Assembly (NCBI RefSeq): GCF_010685995.1
Contig: NZ_JAAGWK010000016.1
Coordinates: 107,227 to 171,226 of the forward strand
DNA: 64,000 nt
Reading direction: 5' to 3'
Origin: Goekera deserti
Lineage (GTDB): Bacteria > Actinomycetota > Actinomycetes > Mycobacteriales > Geodermatophilaceae
The notes under the pieces were generated by a model. It had not been told where the DNA came from and made no database searches. It saw only the letters and a list, made by a program, of their open reading frames with translations. How positions within the stretch are numbered: the first letter of the stretch is position 1; each line of letters starts with the position of its first letter. This document shows, piece after piece, positions 33,547 to 41,009 of the stretch. Both the position numbers and the translations under genes were made by a program.

Positions 33547-34538
33547 GCGGGCACCGCCGTCCGCTGGGCGAGCAGGGTGGACAGGAGGTCGTGGTGGGCC
33601 CGGGTCACGGCCAGCGCGTCGGCGTCGTCCCGGTCGAGCAGCTCGTGCCCGCCCCACTCGCTGAGGAGGGCGCCGTCGTAGCCGGCCTCGGTCAGGGCGG
33701 CCAGCCAGGCCCCGTGCGGCGCCCGCACCGTCTCGACGTCCGGGTCCCAGAACTTGGCGTGGGCGTGCCGCACCAGCGGCAGGACCGGCGCCCAGTCCTG
33801 CGGCGTGGACCGGCCGCAGCGGCCGAGCACACCGGCGGCCAGGGTGGCGAGCTCGGGCTCGCGGGGCAGGCCGGCGACGGCGGTGAGGGCACGGCCGATC
33901 CGCGGGCCGACGGGGCCGTCGGCGGCCCACGCGGCGTGCACCGCGGCCACACCGTCCGCGGACAACCCCCGCCGGGTCAGCGCGGTGTCCAGCGCGTGCG
34001 GCAGTGCGGGCGTGGTGAGGCTGCTGTCCAGCGTGAAGCCCAGGAACGGCGTGCCGGACGCGGCCTGCAGCTCGACCACGTCGCGCACGGCGGGCGCATC
34101 GGGCGACGTCGCCCCCTGGAGCTCGAAGGTGAGCACGACCCCCAGCCGCTCGGCCGCCGCGGCCGCGCGGCGCAGCAGCGCCGGCTGCATGCCGAGCGTG
34201 GCGCGGACCAGCGGGAAGCCGAGCCGGACGGCGGCGGCCAGCTGGGGCAGCAGGTCGGCCAGGGCCTCGTCGGTGGTCAGCGACCGGCCGCGGTGGCGGT
34301 GCAGGTCGGTGTACACGCCGAGGGCGGCCGGCTGGAGACCCAGCCGGTCGACGGCGTCCCGGAAGGCGCGCTCGTCCTCGGCGGACGACGCCGGGAACCC
34401 GCGCCAGCTCTGGTGCCCGACGACCTCGATGGCGGGGCCGCACCCGGCCGCGGCCAGCCGGTCCAGCAGCCGGGTGGTGCCGGCTCCGGACCGCCAGTCC
34501 GGTGTCAGCGAGAACAGGGTGGTGCCCAGGGTCGGCAC
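33543..34538 (-). CDS. Divergent C-glycoside deglycosidase alpha-type subunit (set A)
   Basis: 331-residue TIM-barrel protein beginning LGTTLFSLTPDWRSGA. Metal residues are kept: LTFELQGATS (E), LGFTLDSSLTT (D), VRHAHAKFWDPD (H) and LLSEWGGHELLD (E). Two usually constant positions differ: the E-[IVL]-H-A-P motif is ELQGA, losing the His, and the SEYEGHA-type end reads SEWGGHE. So it is the least typical of the five alphas and may use a different substrate or have reduced activity. GTG at 34538 lies one base after the dehydrogenase stop. Confidence 0.75.
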   Translation of the reverse strand: MPTLGTTLFSLTPDWRSGAGTTRLLDRLAAAGCGPAIEVVGHQSWRGFPASSAEDERAFRDAVDRLGLQPAALGVYTDLHRHRGRSLTTDEALADLLPQLAAAVRLGFPLVRATLGMQPALLRRAAAAAERLGVVLTFELQGATSPDAPAVRDVVELQAASGTPFLGFTLDSSLTTPALPHALDTALTRRGLSADGVAAVHAAWAADGPVGPRIGRALTAVAGLPREPELATLAAGVLGRCGRSTPQDWAPVLPLVRHAHAKFWDPDVETVRAPHGAWLAALTEAGYDGALLSEWGGHELLDRDDADALAVTRAHHDLLSTLLAQRTAVPA

Positions 34539-34539
34539 G

Positions 34540-35616
34540 TCAGGCCACCGGGACCCAGCTGCGGGTGCGCGCGGACTCCAGGACGGCCTCGGTGATCCGG
34601 GCGGCGCGCAGGCCGTCGGCGAAGGTGGGCAACCCGTCCGGATCCTCGCCGGCCAGGGCCGCGTAGGTGTCGGCGACGAAGGCGTCGAAGCAGTCCTGGT
34701 ACCCCTGCGGGTGCCCGGCCGGGACGACGCTGTAGCGCGCGGCCGCCTGGCCCCCGCCGGCCCCTCGCATCAGCTGGCGGTTGACGTCCCGCCCGCCGAT
34801 CCACAGCGAGTCGGGGTTCTCCTGGTCGAACGCCAGGCTCTCGCTGGCGGCGTCGACGGAGAACTCCAGCCGGTTCTTCCGGCCCTGGCTGACCTGGCTC
34901 ACCGTCAGCGTGCCGGTGGCGCCGCGGTCGGTCTCGAACAGCACCACCGCGGCGTCCTCGGTGGTCACCGGGCGGCCGCCCCGCTCGGGGACGGTGGTGA
35001 CGGTGCTCGCGGTCAGCCGGGCGATGCGGTGCCCGGAGACGAACTCCACCAGGTCGCACCAGTGCACCCCGATGTCGGCGAACGCCCGAGACGCCCCGCC
35101 GGCGGTGGTGTCGACCCGCCAGTTGTCGTCGGTGTCCTCGGCGAGCCAGTCCTGCAGGTAGGAACCGTGCAGCAGGCGGACCGGGCCGGCGGTGCCGTCG
35201 GCGACCCGGGACCGCGCCTCGCGGACGGTCGGGTAGAAGCGGTAGACGAACGGCACGGTGGCGGTGACGCCGGCCTCCGCGGCCAGTGCGACCAGCTCGG
35301 CGGCCTCGGTCGCGTCCACCGCGAGCGGCTTCTCGCAGACGACGTGCTTGCCGGCGGCGATCGCGGCCCGGACCAGCGTGGCGTGGGTGGCGTTGGGTGT
35401 GCAGACGTGGACGACGTCGACGTCGTCGGCGGCCAGCAGCTCGTCGACCGACGACGCCGCGAACTCGGCGCCGATCCGCTCGGCGCCGGCGCGGGAGGAC
35501 TCGGGGGTCGACCCGCAGATGCGGGAGACCACGCCACCGTTGCGGCGGACGGCCCGGGCATGGACCGTGCCCATGAAGCCGACCCCGACGATGCCGGCCC
35601 GGATGCGATCGGCCAC
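34540..35616 (-). CDS. Gfo/Idh/MocA-family oxidoreductase
   Basis: 358-residue NAD(P)-dependent sugar dehydrogenase. Rossmann motif GIVGVGFMGTVHARA at the N-terminus, VVHVCTPNATHATLV, the family's CEKPLAVDATEAAEL (catalytic Lys) near residue 95 and a C-terminal domain with FADIGVHWCDLVEFVSGH. It is the first gene of the glycoside operon. GTG at 35616 has AGGAGG 6 bases upstream and follows a promoter at 35664-35693. It may reduce or oxidise the keto-sugar released by cleavage; other family members act on inositols and glucosides. Confidence 0.9.
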   Translation of the reverse strand: MADRIRAGIVGVGFMGTVHARAVRRNGGVVSRICGSTPESSRAGAERIGAEFAASSVDELLAADDVDVVHVCTPNATHATLVRAAIAAGKHVVCEKPLAVDATEAAELVALAAEAGVTATVPFVYRFYPTVREARSRVADGTAGPVRLLHGSYLQDWLAEDTDDNWRVDTTAGGASRAFADIGVHWCDLVEFVSGHRIARLTASTVTTVPERGGRPVTTEDAAVVLFETDRGATGTLTVSQVSQGRKNRLEFSVDAASESLAFDQENPDSLWIGGRDVNRQLMRGAGGGQAAARYSVVPAGHPQGYQDCFDAFVADTYAALAGEDPDGLPTFADGLRAARITEAVLESARTRSWVPVA

Positions 35617-35663
35617 TGGTCCTCCTGGAGCTGGTGCGGCAGTGGGCGCGTGACTACGGCCAC

Positions 35664-35693
35664 ATACTTCTGCCGCTGAACGGATGAAGTCAA
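35664..35693 (-). promoter_or_regulatory. Promoter of the glycoside catabolic operon
   Basis: On the minus strand TTGACT (-35, 35693-35688) and AAGTAT (-10, 35669-35664) are separated by 18 bases. The flanking bases match those of the transport-operon promoter at 39054-39083: both read CACATACTTCTG on the plus strand over the -10 and GAAGTCAA over the -35. The expected transcription start lies about 40 bases before the dehydrogenase GTG. Confidence 0.7.
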
Positions 35694-35768
35694 GGCAAGG
35701 TGTGCACAAGAACGGTGATGCTGGCCATCGGGGCCGGTGATGCGCCCTCCACCGGGCACGACTCCCCA

Positions 35769-35793
35769 CCGGGCCGCCCCATGGGCGACCCGG
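35769..35793 (-). terminator. Terminator after sugar ABC importer operon
   Basis: In the minus-strand transcript an 11-bp stem (35793-35783 with 35779-35769, one G-U pair) closes a three-base loop, 16 bases past the stop of the last permease. The G-U pair would be an A-C mismatch on the other strand, which supports this direction. Confidence 0.6.
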
Positions 35794-35808
35794 CAGCGAG
35801 CGCGGCGG

Positions 35809-36642
35809 CTACTTGATGCCGCCGGCGAAGCCCTGGATGAACTTCTTCTGGGCGAAGAGGTAGAAGGCGAGGATCGGGACCATCGAGATGATCACGATGG
35901 CGAACACCTTGTTCCAGGCGGAGACGAGCGAGCCGACGTAGTAGTACATCGACACCGGCAGGGTCTGGTTGTCCGATCCGCCGAGGAAGATCAGCGCCGA
36001 GAAGAAGTCGTTCCACACGATCAGCCCGGTGAGGATCGCCACCGTGCCGGTGGCCGGTGCCATCAGTGGCAGCACGACCTGGACGAACACCCGACCGGGG
36101 CTGGCCCCGTCCAGCGCCGCGGCCTCCTCGTAGTCGCGGGGCAGGCCGCGGAAGAAGCCGGCGTAGAGGAAGACCGCCAGCGGCATGAGGGAGCCGACGT
36201 AGAGCACGATCATCCCGCCCAGCGACCCGACCAGGCCGACCTGCCGGGCGCCGATGTACAGCGGCACCAGCCCCAGCTGGGTGGGCAGCAGGATGGCGAT
36301 CAGGAACAGGTAGAAGGTGATCGTCCCCCACCGGGCCGTGGTGCGGGCGAGCACGTAGGCGGCCAGCGAGCCGAACGCCACCAGGCCGGCGATGCTGCCG
36401 ACGGTGATGATGACGCTGTTCAGCAGCGCCAGCAGGATGTTGTTGTCCCCGCCCGCGGTGAGCACCTCGGTGAAGTTCGACAGCGTCGGGTGGCTGGGGG
36501 GCGCAGACGTGCTGGTCGAGAGCAGCTCGTCGTCCGGCTTGAGCGCGGTGGCGACGAGGAAGTAGAACGGCAGCAGCGTCAGCAGCGCGACGCACCAGAC
36601 GACGCCCTCACGGACCGCCGTCGCCCTGGTGTAACGGAACAC
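35809..36642 (-). CDS. Carbohydrate ABC transporter permease (MalG type)
   Basis: 277-residue inner-membrane permease with six helices. The ATPase-coupling EAA loop reads YEEAAALDGASPGRVFVQVV (near residue 175). The N-terminal LTLLPFYFLVATALKPDDELL and C-terminal FAQKKFIQGFAGGIK are typical of CUT1-family MalG-like subunits. It ends the importer operon, 11 bp after the MalF-type gene. No ATPase gene is present; actinobacterial CUT1 importers often share one MsiK-type ATPase encoded elsewhere. Its substrate is inferred to be the glycoside or sugar degraded by the neighbouring operon. Confidence 0.93.
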   Translation of the reverse strand: MFRYTRATAVREGVVWCVALLTLLPFYFLVATALKPDDELLSTSTSAPPSHPTLSNFTEVLTAGGDNNILLALLNSVIITVGSIAGLVAFGSLAAYVLARTTARWGTITFYLFLIAILLPTQLGLVPLYIGARQVGLVGSLGGMIVLYVGSLMPLAVFLYAGFFRGLPRDYEEAAALDGASPGRVFVQVVLPLMAPATGTVAILTGLIVWNDFFSALIFLGGSDNQTLPVSMYYYVGSLVSAWNKVFAIVIISMVPILAFYLFAQKKFIQGFAGGIK

Positions 36643-36653
36643 GGGTCAGCTCC

Positions 36654-37607
36654 TCAGTTCCGGTCCCGGGTGGCAGCCTGCTGCAGCACCGAGAAGACGA
36701 GCATGATCAGGGTGAGCAGGAGGGCCAGCGCGGCACCGAAGCCGAAGTTGCTCAGCGCGAACGTCTCCTTGTAGACCTGGGTGGCCAGGGTCTCGGTGGC
36801 GCCGGCCGGTCCGCCGCCGGTGAGCGCCATGACCTGGTCGAAGACCCGGAGCCCCTGGATGAGCATCAGCGTCGAGGCGATCGCGATCGACGGGCGGATG
36901 CTCGGCACGGTGACGTACCGGAAGCGCTGCCAGGTGCCGGCCCCGTCCAGCGCTGCCGCCTCCTCGACCTCCGGGGACACGGTGGCCAGGCCGGCGAGGT
37001 AGATGACCATCACCATGCCGGTGGTCTGCCAGGCCATGACGACCAGCACGCACCACAGGGCCAGGTCCGGGTCCGCCAGCCACACCCGGGGCTCCAGGCC
37101 GACCCAGCCGATGACGGTGTTCAGCGGCCCGCGGAAGTCGAAGATGAACTTCCAGACGTAGGACACCGCCAGCGGGCTGAGCACGACCGGCGTGAAGAAG
37201 AGCACCCGGAGCAGGTAGCGGGTCTTCAGCGTCCGGTTGAGCGCCAGGGCCAGCGCCAGGCCCACCACGTTGGTCAGGACCAGGAAGCCGAACGCCAGGA
37301 ACAGCGTGTTCTCCAGCGCCCCGATCATCGTCGGGTCCTCGAAGATGCGCCGGAAGTTGTCCAGCCCGACCAGGTCGAAGTCGCCGATCCCGGTCCAGTC
37401 GGTGAAGGCGTACAACGCACCGCCGGCAGTCGCCAGGTAGTGGATGACCAGCACCATCAGGATGGCGGGCAGCGCCCACCACCAGCGGCCGTAGCTGATC
37501 AGGGGCCGGTACCGCCGGGGGCGAGCGGCACGCTCGCCCCCGGCGACCGGGACCTCGCCCCGGACGAGCGGACCGGTGTCCTGCGGGGTGCCCATCGTCG
37601 CGGTCAT
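36654..37607 (-). CDS. Carbohydrate ABC transporter permease (MalF type)
   Basis: 317-residue permease with six membrane helices after a basic cytoplasmic N-terminus (about 1-40). EAA loop: VEEAAALDGAGTWQRFRYVT (near 215). The family motifs LDNFRRIFEDPTMIGALENT and FTPVVLSPLAVSYVWKFIF identify a CUT1 MalF/UgpA-like subunit. It forms the membrane channel with the MalG-type subunit and works with the binding protein encoded 44 bp upstream. ATG at 37607. Confidence 0.93.
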   Translation of the reverse strand: MTATMGTPQDTGPLVRGEVPVAGGERAARPRRYRPLISYGRWWWALPAILMVLVIHYLATAGGALYAFTDWTGIGDFDLVGLDNFRRIFEDPTMIGALENTLFLAFGFLVLTNVVGLALALALNRTLKTRYLLRVLFFTPVVLSPLAVSYVWKFIFDFRGPLNTVIGWVGLEPRVWLADPDLALWCVLVVMAWQTTGMVMVIYLAGLATVSPEVEEAAALDGAGTWQRFRYVTVPSIRPSIAIASTLMLIQGLRVFDQVMALTGGGPAGATETLATQVYKETFALSNFGFGAALALLLTLIMLVFSVLQQAATRDRN

Positions 37608-37651
37608 CGGGTCGGTCCTCCGTCTCGATCCGGGTGGTCAGTGACCGGGGC

Positions 37652-38944
37652 CTACTGGTCCCAGGCCTGGTCGACGGACTCGAGCACCGACTGCACGTCG
37701 CCCTGCCCGCCGACGAGGCCCTGGACGCCGGAGGCCAGCGCGTCGTAGACGCCGGGGTTCGGCCAGCCCTGGTTGGGCAGCGGCGCGTAGTCGCCGGCCT
37801 CGAGCAGCTCCGCGACGGGCGCGTACACCGGGTTGAGGTCGTCACCGGGGCCGGTGATCGGGACACCGCCCTGGATGTCGGTGAACGTCTTCGCGTTGTC
37901 GGGCTCGGCCATCCAGTCCAGGAACGCCTGGGCCGCCTGCTTGGCGCCGTCATCGGCCTTGGCGTTGATGCTCAGCGCGTAGTTGGAGCTGGCCAGCATG
38001 TAGGGCTCGCCACCGGCCGCCGGCGGGAAGGCCTCGATCTCCAGCTCGAGCCCGGGGGTGGCGTTCATCAGCTCGTTGGCCGAGGAGCCCGGCAGGAAGG
38101 CGCCCAGCGAGGTGCCCTGGGTGATGCCCTGGGTGATCGCGTCGAACCCGCCGCCGGCGGCGCCCTGCTGGAAGCAGCCGGCCTCGGTGAGGTCGACGAC
38201 GGTCTGCAGGGTGTCCTTCCAGCCCTGGCTGTCGGCGAAGGTGACGTCGCCGGCCGCGCGCTGCTCGTTCCAGTCCGGCGTCTCGGCGTACACCCGGGTG
38301 GCCGAGATCGCCATCGTCATCAGACCCGGGTTGGGCGGCACGGCTCCGGCGATCACGAACGCGGACTTGCCCTCGTCGGCCAGCGTCCCGCAGCTGTCGA
38401 TCAGGGAGTCGAAGTCGGTCGGGGCGTCCACCCCGGCCTCGGCGGCCGCGCCGGAGTTCCAGGTGATGCCGACCGGGATGAGGCTGGTGGGCTGGGCGTA
38501 GACGGTGCCGTCGATGCCGAACAGCGCCTCGCTGCCCGCCGGGACCAGCCCGGCCGAGGTGTCACCCAGCGGCTCGAGGTACCCGGCCTCGGCCAGCGGG
38601 ATCGCGGAGTTCTCCTGCCCGGAGCCCGGGGAGAACATCATCAGGTCGGGGGCGTTCCCGCCCTGCAGCTGGGTGCGCATCGTCAGGCCGAAGCTGTCCG
38701 GCGGCAGCGCGTTGGTCTCGACGTCGACACCGGTCTCCTCGGTGTACTTCTCGACCAGCTTGACCCAGGGGTTCTCCTGGCCGCCGCTGGCGTTCTCGAA
38801 CGCGAAGGTGAAGCCGTCCGCGGAGCCGCCGCCGGACCCACCGTCGTCACCTCCTCCACAACCGGTGAGCGCCAGCGCGCTCACTGCCGGGATGACGACG
38901 AGGGTGCCGATGCGGCGGAACCCGCGCGGGGACTGCAGAGTCAT
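37652..38944 (-). CDS. Extracellular solute-binding lipoprotein for sugar ABC importer
   Basis: 430-residue family-1 (CUT1) substrate-binding protein. Signal peptide with lipobox ALTGC (near residue 29), a Gly/Ser/Asp linker, then the binding domain with GGNAPDLMMFSPGSGQENSA, AYVQPTS-like YAQPTSLIPVGITWN and the C-terminal AQAFLDWMAEPDNAKTFTDI hallmark. The lipidated protein captures the substrate outside the membrane and hands it to the two permeases. ATG at 38944 has GAGAGG 8 bases upstream. It leads the importer operon, under a promoter matching that of the catabolic operon. Confidence 0.93.
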   Translation of the reverse strand: MTLQSPRGFRRIGTLVVIPAVSALALTGCGGGDDGGSGGGSADGFTFAFENASGGQENPWVKLVEKYTEETGVDVETNALPPDSFGLTMRTQLQGGNAPDLMMFSPGSGQENSAIPLAEAGYLEPLGDTSAGLVPAGSEALFGIDGTVYAQPTSLIPVGITWNSGAAAEAGVDAPTDFDSLIDSCGTLADEGKSAFVIAGAVPPNPGLMTMAISATRVYAETPDWNEQRAAGDVTFADSQGWKDTLQTVVDLTEAGCFQQGAAGGGFDAITQGITQGTSLGAFLPGSSANELMNATPGLELEIEAFPPAAGGEPYMLASSNYALSINAKADDGAKQAAQAFLDWMAEPDNAKTFTDIQGGVPITGPGDDLNPVYAPVAELLEAGDYAPLPNQGWPNPGVYDALASGVQGLVGGQGDVQSVLESVDQAWDQ

Positions 38945-39027
38945 GTCGCTGCCTCTCAGGTGCGTCCGGACGACCGGACGGCGGTTCGACGGAGGTGTGC
39001 CTCGCTGCCTCGTCCACCTCAGACCGT

Positions 39028-39047
39028 GGCATCACTCACGTGATGGC
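39028..39047. promoter_or_regulatory. Operator-like inverted repeat below importer promoter
   Basis: GGCATCAC (39028-39035) and GTGATGGC (39040-39047) form an inverted repeat with 7 of 8 bases matching around TCAC. It starts 7 bases downstream of the -10 box, so a bound repressor would block transcription. The protein that binds is unknown; the ROK regulator is the nearest candidate. Confidence 0.5.
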
Positions 39048-39053
39048 AACCAC

Positions 39054-39083
39054 ATACTTCTGACTCGCACCGGAGGAAGTCAA
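39054..39083 (-). promoter_or_regulatory. Promoter of the sugar importer operon
   Basis: Minus strand TTGACT (-35, 39083-39078) and AAGTAT (-10, 39059-39054), 18-base spacer. The -10 flank CACATACTTCTG and the -35 flank GAAGTCAA (plus strand) are the same as at 35661-35693. The 287-bp stretch between the binding-protein and ROK genes holds no gene. Confidence 0.7.
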
Positions 39084-39231
39084 TGCGCTGCGCGCCTAAA
39101 GAAACTGATGCCTCGCATCGGGCTGGTCGATGACCGGCCCGTCCGCGTGCCTGCTGATCGACGGCACGCGCCGTCCCGCAGCCGGCGTCAGCCAGGCAGC
39201 GGTCAGCGGAGCAGCAGTCAGAGGGCAGTGG

Positions 39232-40524
39232 TCAGCGGGGCAGCGTGGCCACGTCCGGCCGGCCGGCCGGGGAGGAGTGCGGCAGCCACACGGCGAGGCG
39301 CGCCGGACTGAACAGCTCGTCGATGACCAGGTGCACCGCGCCCGCGAGCCCGGCGGCGTCCCCGAGCCGAGACGGCTCGATGCGCAGGGTGCGCGTGGCC
39401 AGGGGCAGGGACCGGCGGTACACCGCCTCCCGGATGGCGGCGAGGACGTGGTCCCCGGCGTGCACCACCCCGCCGCCGAGCACGACCAGTCCGGGGTTGT
39501 AGAAGCTGACCAGGGTGGCCAGGGTGGCCCCCACCAGCCCGCCTGCCCGGGCCAGCAGGGCCCGGGCCGCCGGGTCGCCGCGCTCGGCCGCCGCCGTCAC
39601 GTCGGCGGCGGTGAGGTCACCGCGGGCGGCCAGCAGCTCGGCCATCACCGGTCCGGCACCGCTCTCCGCCAGCTTCCGGCCGTCCCGGGCCAGGGCCGCC
39701 CCACCGGCGACCGCCTCCAGGCAGCCCACGTTGCCGCAGCGGCAGACGACGTCCTGCGCCTCGGCGACCGCCACGTGCCCGATGTCCCCGGCGCACCCGT
39801 TCACCCCGCGGTGCAGACGCCCACCGGAGACCAGACCCGCCCCGATCCCGGTGCCGATCTTCACGTACAGCAGGTCTTCCTGCTGCGCCGCCACCGGGTT
39901 GGTGCGCAGCTCACCGAGGGCGCGCAGGTTCACGTCGTTGTCCACCCAGACCGCGGCCCCGAACCGGGCGGCCAGCCGGGCGCGGATGGGGTGACCGTCC
40001 CACCCCGGCATGATCGGCGGGGCGACCGGCAGCCCGGTGGCGAACTCCACCGGGCCGGGCACCCCCACCCCGATCCCCCACAGCGGCGGCGCCCCGGGCA
40101 GGCCCGCGATCAGCTCCTCGACGAGCTCGTCGACCCGGCCGAGGACGACGTCGGGCCCCTCCGCCACGTCGATGACCTCGTCGACCTCGGCCAGCACGGT
40201 GCCGGACAGGTCGGCGAGGCCCACCCGCATGCCGGTGGCCCCGATGTCGGCGCCGGCCACCAGCCCCGCCTCCCTGCGCAGCCGCAGGCGCCGGGGCGCC
40301 CGGCCGCCGGTGGACGGGCCCAGTCCGTCGGGCACGACCAGCCCGGCCGCCTCGAGCTCGGCCACCCGCTGGGCGACCACACTGCGGCCGAGCCCGATCT
40401 CCCGGATCAGCTGCGGCTGGGTGACGCCGTCGCCCGCCCGCACCGCGCCCAGCACGGCCGCGAGCCCCTCCAGCCGCTCGAGGGACGAGCGGTCTCCGCG
40501 GACAGCCGCCCGGTCCTCGTTCAC
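39232..40524 (-). CDS. ROK-family transcriptional regulator
   Basis: 430-residue regulator with an N-terminal winged helix (about 20-75: GVTQPQLIREIGLGRSVVAQ) and a C-terminal ROK sugar-kinase-like domain. The domain has AGADIGATGMRVGLADL (phosphate loop), IGVGVPGPVEF, the zinc motif CRCGNVGCLEA (near 262) and YNPGLVVLGGGVV. ROK regulators sense sugars and repress or activate nearby catabolic genes. GTG at 40524 has no Shine-Dalgarno but follows TAGCCT (40531-40536, minus) by 6 bases, so it is probably leaderless. It lies upstream of the importer operon and may bind the shared promoters. Confidence 0.88.
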   Translation of the reverse strand: MNEDRAAVRGDRSSLERLEGLAAVLGAVRAGDGVTQPQLIREIGLGRSVVAQRVAELEAAGLVVPDGLGPSTGGRAPRRLRLRREAGLVAGADIGATGMRVGLADLSGTVLAEVDEVIDVAEGPDVVLGRVDELVEELIAGLPGAPPLWGIGVGVPGPVEFATGLPVAPPIMPGWDGHPIRARLAARFGAAVWVDNDVNLRALGELRTNPVAAQQEDLLYVKIGTGIGAGLVSGGRLHRGVNGCAGDIGHVAVAEAQDVVCRCGNVGCLEAVAGGAALARDGRKLAESGAGPVMAELLAARGDLTAADVTAAAERGDPAARALLARAGGLVGATLATLVSFYNPGLVVLGGGVVHAGDHVLAAIREAVYRRSLPLATRTLRIEPSRLGDAAGLAGAVHLVIDELFSPARLAVWLPHSSPAGRPDVATLPR

Positions 40525-40773
40525 GGAGCGAGGCTAACCGTTCTGCCGACCGGGGACAGAAGTGCGAGGTGGACCGGCCGCCGGGGTGGCCCGGTCACCC
40601 CAGCAGCGGCGGTACGACCGTCGTCCTGTTCTGGTCGAGGCCGCGGCGACCGGGTCGGCCCACCGCTCCCCGTGCCGACGCTCCCCAGCCGGGTCGAGCT
40701 GACACCCCCGGGACAGCGACCACGAGCCGGGCGCGGGGTCGTCCGAGCTGCCGTGCCCAAGACCCAGGGCACG
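40525..40773. other. Intergenic region without a recognised gene
   Basis: About 250 bp between the ROK start and the tRNA terminator. It contains the leaderless ROK promoter (40531-40559) and otherwise no gene, repeat or RNA that I recognise. Confidence 0.6.
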
Positions 40774-40818
40774 ACACAGGCCGCTGACCAGGTCGATTAC
40801 CTGGCCAACGGCCTGTGT
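40774..40818 (-). terminator. Long hairpin directly after tRNA-Pro
   Basis: Two 20-base arms (40774-40793 and 40799-40818) close a 5-base loop. In the minus-strand RNA every position pairs, two of them as G-U; on the plus strand these would be A-C mismatches. The hairpin starts 7 bases after the tRNA 3' end, so it is a probable terminator and may also define the pre-tRNA tail. Confidence 0.75.
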
Positions 40819-40825
40819 GCGTCTG

Positions 40826-40899
<74 letters not shown>

Positions 40900-41009
40900 A
40901 GCTCCGGGCGGCGTGCGGGATGTCCCGCGGCGCCCGTGTGCTGCTGGAGCAGGTTACCCCAGCGGTCGGCGGCCCCGGCCACCGGGCACCCGGGCCGCCC
41001 CGGCCCGGC

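Noticed and set aside
33163..34443. 426-codon frame covering set A
   Set aside because: Only the last 128 codons are the DUF6379 gene; the rest is the wrong frame of the alpha gene.
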